The notes below the pieces were generated by a model. That model saw only the letters and a program-made list of their open reading frames with translations, searched no databases and was not told the DNA's origin. From positions 1-27,946 of the forward strand of contig SFHU01000028.1 in NCBI GenBank assembly GCA_004555535.1: a stretch of DNA of 27,946 bases. Direction: 5' to 3'. Shown here piece by piece: positions 22,675 through 27,946 of the stretch (the first letter of the stretch is position 1; the number at the start of each line of letters is the position of its first letter). The DNA is from Clostridiales bacterium (lineage in GTDB: Bacteria; Bacillota; Clostridia; Christensenellales; Aristaeellaceae). The translations under genes and the position numbers were made by a program.

Positions 22675-23544
22675 ATGGGGAGGAGAATCGCGCTGCTGCT
22701 CACGCTGCTGCTGGCGCTCGCGTCGTGCGCCCGCGCCGCGCAGAGCGACCTGACGACCCCGCGCACGGGCTTTGCCGTCGCCGCGCCGGCGCAGGAGGAT
22801 GGGCGGGTCGCGCTGTATGACCGGCCCGACCCGGCGTCGGACGTGCTGATGGCGTATTACAGCGGCGCGCCGCTGACCGTGCTGAGCCTGGAGAAGGCCG
22901 ACATGGTGAAGGTGCAGAGCGGCGTGCAGGGCGCGTCCATCATGGGCTACATGCGCGAGGGAGACCTTCGCTACGGCCTGGAGGCGATGCGGGTGGTGCC
23001 GCAGGCATACATGTCCATCGAGCTGGTTCGGGATGTCGACATCTACGCCTATCCGGACGGGATGGCGGAGAAAATCGGGCACCTTGCCGCGGGCGAGACG
23101 GTGCTGACCTGCGGGCAGAATGATGGCCAATGGGTGCAGCTCTTCGGCCTGCCGAGGGCGGTGCGCGGAGATTGGGACGGCATCCCGTCCGAAAGCGGCT
23201 TCGTCGAGATGATGACCGGGCGCGGCAAGGGCGCCTGGCAGGCGCCCTCCGTGAAGCAATGGGTGTTGCCGCTTGAGGGAGAGCTGAGCTATGAGCAGGC
23301 AATCGACCGCGCCATCGAGCTGATCCTCGCGGACGACGGCGCGCTGCCGAAGATCCCGCCGGAGGAGCGGAGCCGCGAGGCGCTGCTTTCCTACATGTGG
23401 GACGTGCGCCTGGAGTACTACCGCAGCACCGGCCAGGCGTTTTACTCGATCTACCTGCAATCGGCAGACGACTACGAGCACTCCGCGAACATCCGGATGG
23501 AGCCGGACGGCACGCTGATCGATATGGAAAGCGGCAACGGCTGA
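22675..23544 (+). CDS. Exported SH3-like lipoprotein 2 (tandem paralogue)
   Basis: A 289-residue paralogue of the preceding protein, sharing TPRxGFAVxAP, DVLMxYxxGxPxTVL, the DM-VK block, GYMRxxxLRYG and the C-terminal region ending in SGNG/HSNG. The signal peptide MGRRIALLLTLLLALASCARA contains LASC, an acceptable lipobox, so this copy is probably membrane-anchored while copy 1 is not. A second SH3-like domain covers about 118-165 (VRDVDIYAYPDGMAEKIGHLAAGETVLTCGQNDGQWVQLFG). I chose the ATG at 22675, 9 nt after AGGAGG; upstream ATGs at 22657 and 22669 are before or too close to it. The gap to copy 1 is 14 nt, so they are co-transcribed. Function unknown. Confidence 0.82.
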   Translation: MGRRIALLLTLLLALASCARAAQSDLTTPRTGFAVAAPAQEDGRVALYDRPDPASDVLMAYYSGAPLTVLSLEKADMVKVQSGVQGASIMGYMREGDLRYGLEAMRVVPQAYMSIELVRDVDIYAYPDGMAEKIGHLAAGETVLTCGQNDGQWVQLFGLPRAVRGDWDGIPSESGFVEMMTGRGKGAWQAPSVKQWVLPLEGELSYEQAIDRAIELILADDGALPKIPPEERSREALLSYMWDVRLEYYRSTGQAFYSIYLQSADDYEHSANIRMEPDGTLIDMESGNG

Positions 23545-23580
23545 GCCGCGTCAGGGCGTTGTCCCCGCGCGCGAAGGGGC

Positions 23581-23610
23581 TTTACAGCGCGGCGGGAGTT
23601 GTGCTATCCT
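23581..23610 (+). promoter_or_regulatory. Possible promoter of the flavodoxin/Nudix pair
   Basis: TTTACA, 18 nt, TATCCT, about 30 nt before the start at 23642. Both hexamers are imperfect. A weak GC-rich hairpin (CCCC/GGGG) ends just upstream and may terminate the SH3 pair. Confidence 0.45.
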
Positions 23611-23641
23611 TAACGAAAACGACGCGAAGGAAGGCACGGAC

Positions 23642-24226
23642 ATGGAGGCACTCTTTGGCAAAAAGAAGCGCGCGCCCGGCGGGGCGCTGGTGCTCTATAC
23701 GACGCGGCACGGCGCGACGCAGCGCTACGCGGAGCGGATCGCCGAGCCGCTGGACGCGCTGATCAAGGACGCGGCATACATGAGCGGGGAGAAGGCGAAG
23801 AGCTACGACGCCATCGTCGTCGGCTGCTGCGTCTACGAGGGCCGGATACAGGGCCTGGATTTCCTCAAACGCAATGCGGAGGCGCTCGCGGGCAAGCGGC
23901 TCGTGCTCTATGTCGTCGGGATCGAGGATCCGGCGCAGGAGGAGGTGCGCCGCGGCCTCAAGGCGCAGCTGCGCGAGGCGCTGGGCGATGCGGCGGAGGC
24001 AATTCCGACGTTCTTCCTGCGCGGGGCGATCCGCTGGCGCAGTCTCGGCGTGCTCGAGCAGGTGAAGATGCGCGGCTGGATGAAGGCCATCCGCGAGAAG
24101 GCACAGCGCACACAGACCGAGGACATGCTGCTGGAGGCGGAGGGTGGCGCGATCGATTTTTCGGACGAGGCGGATCTTGTGCCCATCGTCCACGCGGCGC
24201 GCTTTGGCGCGGAGGGGGAAGCATGA
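23642..24226 (+). CDS. Flavodoxin-domain protein (HemG-like)
   Basis: A 194-residue protein of the Flavodoxin_5/HemG-like group. The FMN-phosphate loop is at residues 18-30 (LYTTRHGATQRYAERIA), followed by the central strand and loop DAIVVGCCVYEGRIQG and the late block PTFFLRGAIRWRSLG that this group shares. A positively charged N-terminus precedes the fold, with no signal peptide. Proteins of this group carry electrons via FMN, and some oxidise protoporphyrinogen; no haem genes are nearby, so a general electron-transfer role is safer. GAAGGAAGG precedes the ATG. It overlaps the Nudix gene by 4 nt. Confidence 0.88.
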   Translation: MEALFGKKKRAPGGALVLYTTRHGATQRYAERIAEPLDALIKDAAYMSGEKAKSYDAIVVGCCVYEGRIQGLDFLKRNAEALAGKRLVLYVVGIEDPAQEEVRRGLKAQLREALGDAAEAIPTFFLRGAIRWRSLGVLEQVKMRGWMKAIREKAQRTQTEDMLLEAEGGAIDFSDEADLVPIVHAARFGAEGEA

Positions 24227-24810
24227 AAAAACCGAACATTCCGCCGCTGCCGCGCTGGGCGGAGCCGCTTGCCGCGTTTGTGCCCGGCGATGCGCGAGAG
24301 GCGGAGGAGCAGCGCGTGATGCTGGAGACGATCGCGCGCCTGGGCGACGCTGTGCTGACGCGGGAGAGCGCGCTCGCGCACATGACGGCCTCCTCGATCA
24401 TCGTCAGCCCGGACAGGCGGCGCACGCTCATGGCCTTCCACAGGATCTATCAAAGCTGGGCCTGGACGGGCGGTCATGCCGACGGCGAGACGGACCTCGA
24501 GCAGACGGCCCGGCGCGAGGCCGCCGAGGAGACGGGCATCCGCGCGCTCCGGCGGCTGGGGGACGGCATCGCCTCGATGGAGATCCTGCCGGTCTGGGCG
24601 CACGTGCGCCGGGGGCGGGAGGTGGGCAGCCATCTGCACCTGAACGTCTCCTATCTCTTTGAGGCGGACGATACGCTGCCGCTTCGCACGGCGCCGGACG
24701 AGAACAGCGCCGTGGGCTGGATTGAGGTCGCGCGGCTGTCGGAATTCGTCAGCGAGCCGCCGATGCTGCCCGTTTACCGCAGGCTGCTTGACAGGGCGAA
24801 CAATTGTTAA
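24223..24810 (+). CDS. Nudix hydrolase
   Basis: A 195-residue member of the Nudix superfamily, which cleaves nucleoside-diphosphate-linked compounds using Mg2+ or Mn2+. The Nudix box is perfect at residues 83-106: G-x5-E-x7-REAAEETGI. The N-terminal helical extension (about 50 residues) is like that in a group of Clostridia Nudix proteins annotated only at family level. Translational coupling to the flavodoxin gene (ATGA overlap) suggests a shared task, perhaps clearing damaged or flavin nucleotides, but this is a guess. Substrate unknown. Confidence 0.92.
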   Translation: MKKPNIPPLPRWAEPLAAFVPGDAREAEEQRVMLETIARLGDAVLTRESALAHMTASSIIVSPDRRRTLMAFHRIYQSWAWTGGHADGETDLEQTARREAAEETGIRALRRLGDGIASMEILPVWAHVRRGREVGSHLHLNVSYLFEADDTLPLRTAPDENSAVGWIEVARLSEFVSEPPMLPVYRRLLDRANNC

Positions 24811-24837
24811 ATACTTACAAACAATATCCGAATCCCC

Positions 24838-24866
24838 TTGATGGAGTGTCACGAATTGTTTATACT
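24838..24866 (+). promoter_or_regulatory. Promoter of hpf
   Basis: TTGATG, 17 nt, TATACT, with a leader of about 72 nt. ATTGTT/AACAAT half-sites occur at 24799-24808 (palindrome), 24820-24825 and 24855-24860, the last touching the -10; they may be operator elements. Confidence 0.7.
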
Positions 24867-24944
24867 GTGGGTACAGAAAGGAGAAAAGCAGAAATCGCCT
24901 CAGTGTCTGAGAGGCCATTTTCAAAGGTTTAAGGAGGCTGCATT

Positions 24945-25496
24945 ATGATCATTCGTTTTGTGATGAAAGATGCGCACGTCCCCGCTGCCGTTCAGGAAAC
25001 CATGAACAAGCGCGTACATCAGCGCATGGACGCCTACTTCAAGGATGAAGCCGAGGATGCAACGGTCATCACCGTGCGCATCACCGAGCAGAAAAACACC
25101 TACAAGGTCGAAATGACGATGCCCTATCTGGGCCACACGCTGAGAACCGAGAACCAGGAGCGGGAGATTTCGCTGCCCGCGCTGGATAAGGGTATAGATG
25201 TGCTGGAGCGCCAGATGAAGAAGCTCCGCACGCGGCTGGGACGCGACCTTCGCAAGAAGCCGGCCATCGCCGAGGACGCATCAGCGCCCGAGCTGCCCGA
25301 GGAGGAGCCGAGCGAGAAGGTTGTGCGCGTGAAGCGCTACGCCGCCAAGCCGATGAGCGTCGAGGACGCCATTCTCGAGATGAACCTTCTGGGCCATTCG
25401 TTCTACATGTTCAGCAACATTGAAACCGGCATGGCCGCCACAGTGTATCGCCGCAAGGACGGCGACTGCGGCCTCATCGAGCTGGAAAGCCTCTGA
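24945..25496 (+). CDS. hpf: Long-form ribosome hibernation promoting factor
   Basis: A 183-residue protein that binds the 30S decoding region and dimerises 70S ribosomes into inactive 100S particles in stationary phase or stress. The N-terminal HPF/YfiA beta-alpha domain is about 1-105. A Pro/Glu-rich linker follows (about 106-125). The C-terminal dimerisation domain is about 126-183 (VVRVKRYAAKPMSVEDAILEMNLLGHSFYMFSNIETGMAATVYRRKDGDCGLIEL), which makes it the long form usual in Bacillota. AAGGAGG lies before the ATG. It is preceded by its own promoter. Confidence 0.97.
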   Translation: MIIRFVMKDAHVPAAVQETMNKRVHQRMDAYFKDEAEDATVITVRITEQKNTYKVEMTMPYLGHTLRTENQEREISLPALDKGIDVLERQMKKLRTRLGRDLRKKPAIAEDASAPELPEEEPSEKVVRVKRYAAKPMSVEDAILEMNLLGHSFYMFSNIETGMAATVYRRKDGDCGLIELESL

Positions 25497-25589
25497 GCAC
25501 GCGAGAAGCGGTCTTGCCTCCACACGGATGACAGGAACCGATGACATAAAGCGCCCGGCAGGGCCGGGGAACAGAAAGGGTGAGTTCCG

Positions 25590-25913
25590 ATGCAGAAGGT
25601 GACGAAGATTGCAATCGCAGTTGTTGTGGTTGCGCTGATCGCCGTGATCGGATTGATTGTTGTGAACAGCCGCTTAGACGGGCAGACGCCCGCGGCGGAG
25701 GCGACGGCGCAGCCTACGGACGAGAACGGGCAGGCGAACGGGACCGAGCCGGAGGACGCGGACCAGGCGGGCAAAGAGGCGCAGGATGAAGCGCAGGGTA
25801 CGATGTACGAGGGCGCGCTGGCCGGTCTGACCGAGGAGGAAATCGCCGCGCTCGCGTTGGCTGAGGAGGAAGCCGACGTCGATGGAATCGGCGGAGAAGA
25901 CGCCGTGGATTGA
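25590..25913 (+). CDS. Small membrane-anchored acidic protein of unknown function
   Basis: A 107-residue protein: a short basic start (MQKVTK), one strongly hydrophobic segment (IAIAVVVVALIAVIGLIVV), then a highly acidic, Ala/Glu/Gln-rich and probably disordered outer tail ending in EEEADVDGIGGEDAVD. AAAGGG lies about 9 nt before the ATG. It follows hpf by 93 nt without a clear terminator (only a small CCCGG/CCGGG hairpin without T run), so it may be read from the hpf promoter. A strong terminator follows. I recognise no family. Confidence 0.7.
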   Translation: MQKVTKIAIAVVVVALIAVIGLIVVNSRLDGQTPAAEATAQPTDENGQANGTEPEDADQAGKEAQDEAQGTMYEGALAGLTEEEIAALALAEEEADVDGIGGEDAVD

Positions 25914-25983
25914 TCCCGATCCGGCCGCCGGGCCGTGATCTGACGCGCGCAGCGGCGTGCGTGGCACAAAACAGAATCCGATG

Positions 25984-26018
25984 CGGGAGCCGCTTCTTCA
26001 GGACGGCTCCCGTTTTTT
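25984..26018 (+). terminator. Intrinsic terminator after the small acidic protein gene
   Basis: A perfect 9-bp stem (25984-25992 with 26004-26012), 11-nt loop and six T. Confidence 0.93.
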
Positions 26019-26101
26019 GCCCGCGCGCCATGAGGCAGACGGCCCGTTTGCGCGCAAAGAGACAGGATCAAACGAAATTTTGCAGAAATTTGAAAAACCC
26101 G

Positions 26102-26130
26102 TTGACAAATGCCCCACTTTCGTGTATTAT
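26102..26130 (+). promoter_or_regulatory. Promoter of the tRNA cluster
   Basis: TTGACA, 17 nt, TATTAT, about 50 nt before the first tRNA. An AT-rich stretch just upstream could act as an UP element. Confidence 0.88.
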
Positions 26131-26181
26131 ATATCTCGTCGCCGTGCTCGACACAAAACAGCGATGCGGCGGTGCCAGCTA

Positions 26182-26257
26182 GGGAGCATAGCTCAGCTGG
26201 GAGAGCATCTGCCTTACAAGCAGAGGGTCACAGGTTCGAGCCCTGTTGTTCCCACCA
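26182..26257 (+). tRNA. tRNA-Val (anticodon TAC)
   Basis: Complete cloverleaf: acceptor GGGAGCA/TGTTCCC, T-A at positions 8-9, D arm GCTCAGCTGGGAGAGC, anticodon stem TCTGC/GCAGA with loop CTTACAA, T arm with GTTCGAG. The 3' CCA is encoded. Confidence 0.97.
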
Positions 26258-26266
26258 ATTCAATAT

Positions 26267-26343
26267 GGCGCGGTAGTTCAGTCGGTTAGAATGCCAGCCT
26301 GTCACGCTGGAGGTCGAGGGTTCGAGCCCCTTCCGCGTCGCCA
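26267..26343 (+). tRNA. tRNA-Asp (anticodon GTC)
   Basis: Acceptor GGCGCGG/CCGCGTC (one G-T pair), anticodon loop CTGTCAC, T loop with GTTCGAG, discriminator G and encoded CCA. Confidence 0.97.
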
Positions 26344-26348
26344 TTTAT

Positions 26349-26424
26349 GCCTTGGTAGCTCAGTCGGTAGAGCAGGAGACTGAAAATCTCCGTGTCGGTG
26401 GTTCGATTCCGCCCCAAGGCACCA
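26349..26424 (+). tRNA. tRNA-Phe (anticodon GAA)
   Basis: Acceptor GCCTTGG/CCAAGGC, anticodon loop CTGAAAA, discriminator A and encoded CCA. Confidence 0.97.
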
Positions 26425-26428
26425 TTCT

Positions 26429-26503
26429 GCGGTAGTAGCTCAGTGGTAGAGTGCCACCTTGCCAAGGTGGATGTCGCGAGTCCGAATCTCGTCTACCGCT
26501 CCA
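26429..26503 (+). tRNA. tRNA-Gly (anticodon GCC)
   Basis: Acceptor GCGGTAG/CTACCGC, anticodon stem CCACC/GGTGG with loop TTGCCAA, discriminator T and encoded CCA. Confidence 0.97.
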
Positions 26504-26507
26504 AACC

Positions 26508-26582
26508 GGCGCCATAGCCAAGTGGTAAGGCAAAGCTCTGCAAAAGCTTCATTCTCCAGTTCGAGTCTGGATGGCGCCTCCA
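26508..26582 (+). tRNA. tRNA-Cys (anticodon GCA)
   Basis: Acceptor GGCGCCA/TGGCGCC, anticodon loop CTGCAAA between AAGCT and AGCTT, discriminator T and encoded CCA. It is the last of the five tRNAs in one transcript. Confidence 0.97.
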
Positions 26583-26588
26583 CCTGGA

Positions 26589-26625
26589 AACTCAGACATT
26601 GTAAAGTGTCTGGGTTTTATTTTTG
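26589..26625 (+). terminator. Intrinsic terminator of the tRNA cluster
   Basis: A 10-bp stem with one G-T pair (26589-26598 with 26607-26616), 8-nt loop, then TTATTTTTG. Confidence 0.88.
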
Positions 26626-26894
26626 CGTTTTTTGGGGATGAATGCAGAAAGCGGAAGGCGGGCCGCTGCGGTTCATCTGCCTTTGGTTTTGCACTCCTCT
26701 GGGCAGAAAACAGCAGAAGCGTACACGGTGCTGCGGATGATCCGTACACGGCGTATGCTTTTGCTTGTATCGTTTGAGGCCCGGACGCAGTGCTGATGAG
26801 TTCGCCCAATCAATGACACGGACATCCCCATTGCCATGGAATCGGGCAAAGCAAACACCCGCAGGCAGGGCGGGCGGCGAGCAATTCGTCGGGC

Positions 26895-26914
26895 GCCCGG
26901 CTTGCGGGCTTTTT
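26895..26914 (+). terminator. Terminator-like hairpin in the tRNA/araC gap
   Basis: GCCCG / CGGGC with a 5-nt loop, then TTTTT. The gap from 26626 to 26977 otherwise holds no credible gene; this hairpin may back up the tRNA terminator or be a relic. GTACACGG occurs twice near 26725 and 26745. Confidence 0.4.
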
Positions 26915-26977
26915 GCGTGTTCTGAAAAAACGTGTGTTCCGGGCTGGCGGGCGTATCCCTGCGGCGGGAGGGGACGG

Positions 26978-27850
26978 TCAGGCTTCCGGCGTCCCATTTG
27001 GCGCAATGAAGTGCTTTTGCCTGTACGTCCGCGGCGAGACGCCGTATATCTCCTTGAACGCGCGGGAAAAGTGAAGCTGGTTGGCATACCCGACCATGAT
27101 GCTGATGCTTCCGATAGACAGCTTGGTTTCCTTGAGCAGCTGCTGCGCTTTGGCCATGCGGTAGACCATCAGGAAGCGTTGGGGCGACGCGCCCATGGTG
27201 TCGCGGAAGATGCGCCCGAAATAGCTGCGATCCAGCCCGCAGAAGGCGGAGATGTCCTCCACGGAGATATCCTCCTGGTAATGCTGCTCGATGAAGGAGA
27301 GCGCCTCCTTCATGTAGAAATCGCGCAGGCGCTTGCCGCTGCCCGTCTCCCGATAGCCGCTGCCGCGCACCAGCAGATCCAGAAAGATGAAGCCCTGTCC
27401 AATCAGATGCATGGCGGAATCGGTGTTGTGGTCGATGATGGTCATCATCTGGCTTTGCAAAAGCGCCCCGGCCTCCCGGGTCACGGGATGGTATACCGGC
27501 TGGCGTGCGCTCAGCCCGGCCTGCGTCAGGCAGCCGGGGACGGACAGCCCGTCAAACTCAATCCAGGCGTATTCCCATGGAAACGCCTCATCAGCGGTGT
27601 AGGTGGTCACCTCATTTGGGGTGATGAGAAAGCCTGCGCCGCTTTCGATTTCATACTGTGTGTCGTTGGCGCGAAGGACGCCCTTGCCGGAGATGACATA
27701 GTGAAACAGATAGTGATTGCGGATATGCGGCCCGAAGGCGTGCAGAGGCTCGCAGCGCTCCCAGCCAAACTGATACAGATTCAGATCGACAAAGCGCTCA
27801 TCCTGAAAAACGCTGAACTTGAGCTTGTTGCTGCTCACCATCTTGGGCAT
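26978..27850 (-). CDS. AraC family transcriptional regulator with cupin-like sensor domain
   Basis: A 290-residue regulator of the usual length. The N-terminal AraC-binding cupin domain includes RNHYLFHYVISGKGVLRANDTQYEIESGAGFLITPNEVTTYTAD, typical of sugar-sensing members. The C-terminal 100 residues are two helix-turn-helix motifs: EDISVEDISAFCGLDRSYFGRIFRDTMGASPQRFLMVYRMAKAQQLLKETKLSIGSISIMVGYANQLHFSRAFKEIYGVSPRTYRQ. I chose the ATG at 27850, with AAAGGA 10 nt upstream; a longer reading to 27937 would include the probable promoter. No target gene is visible here; it may lie beyond the right edge. The ligand is unknown, probably a sugar. Confidence 0.93.
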   Translation of the reverse strand: MPKMVSSNKLKFSVFQDERFVDLNLYQFGWERCEPLHAFGPHIRNHYLFHYVISGKGVLRANDTQYEIESGAGFLITPNEVTTYTADEAFPWEYAWIEFDGLSVPGCLTQAGLSARQPVYHPVTREAGALLQSQMMTIIDHNTDSAMHLIGQGFIFLDLLVRGSGYRETGSGKRLRDFYMKEALSFIEQHYQEDISVEDISAFCGLDRSYFGRIFRDTMGASPQRFLMVYRMAKAQQLLKETKLSIGSISIMVGYANQLHFSRAFKEIYGVSPRTYRQKHFIAPNGTPEA

Positions 27851-27884
27851 GATTTCCACGTCCTTTCCCCATCCATCGAGAGCA

Positions 27885-27890
27885 ATTATA
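27885..27890 (-). promoter_or_regulatory. Probable -10 element of the araC-type gene
   Basis: TATAAT on the minus strand, 34 nt before the chosen start. The -35 region at 17 nt spacing is poor, so control by an activator or the protein itself is possible. Confidence 0.45.
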
Positions 27891-27946
27891 TACCGGAATG
27901 CGACCTGATTTCGAGGGATTTTGACCAATTCAGACAAACTGGGATA

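Noticed and set aside
26182..26582. tRNA cluster as an integration site of a mobile element
   Set aside because: No integrase, no duplicated tRNA 3' end and no change of base composition beside the cluster.
26571..26777. Small plus-strand open frame after the tRNA cluster
   Set aside because: It starts inside tRNA-Cys, spans the terminator and has no ribosome binding site.

Overview
The window is about 28 kb of GC-rich DNA. Gene density is high, leaders are short with strong AGGAGG-type ribosome binding sites, and promoters are classical sigma-A (TTGACA/TATAAT) types. The gene content points to an anaerobic, high-GC Bacillota of class Clostridia, possibly near Christensenellales. It includes a PadR-HAAS-DUF4097 operon, long-form HPF, an XRE-AbrB fusion, an Opp/Dpp cassette, a ROK fructokinase and CCA-encoding tRNAs. 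That placement is inference from content and style, not from a marker gene. There is no phage, transposase, CRISPR or plasmid module; it reads as ordinary chromosome.

Layout. Positions 1-7905 are all on the minus strand and mostly concern the cell envelope: an MBOAT O-acyltransferase (cut by the window edge) preceded by its SGNH-like membrane partner, an L,D-transpeptidase with two peptidoglycan-binding domains, an HtrA-type protease, a beta-lactamase-fold serine hydrolase and a MATE exporter. A 262-bp gap between the last two (6306-6567) holds two tandem copies of a 90-nt structured element. From 8096 the plus strand carries a fructokinase, then a complete oligopeptide/dipeptide ABC cassette (permease, permease, ATPase, ATPase, binding protein; 9211-15115). 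A minus-strand pair follows (XRE-AbrB regulator and acyltransferase 3; 15217-16709), then a large acidic secreted protein of unknown function (16887-18515).

From 18775 to 21407 lies an operon of a PadR regulator, a 614-residue HAAS/Glu-Pro-repeat/helical/DUF4097 protein and two very small membrane proteins. Its promoter carries a clear dyad operator. This is the best candidate here for an unfamiliar system, probably an envelope-stress module. Next come two tandem paralogous SH3-like exported proteins, a flavodoxin/Nudix pair, long-form ribosome hibernation factor HPF, a small anchored acidic protein, five tRNAs (Val, Asp, Phe, Gly, Cys) and a minus-strand AraC-family regulator.

Regulation readable from sequence: convincing promoters precede the SGNH, L,D-transpeptidase, fructokinase, Opp, acidic secreted protein, padR, hpf and tRNA units, and strong intrinsic terminators close most of them. 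The htrA upstream region has two TTTTCACA octamers one helical turn apart, resembling the CssR-type secretion-stress boxes described for Bacillus htrA genes.
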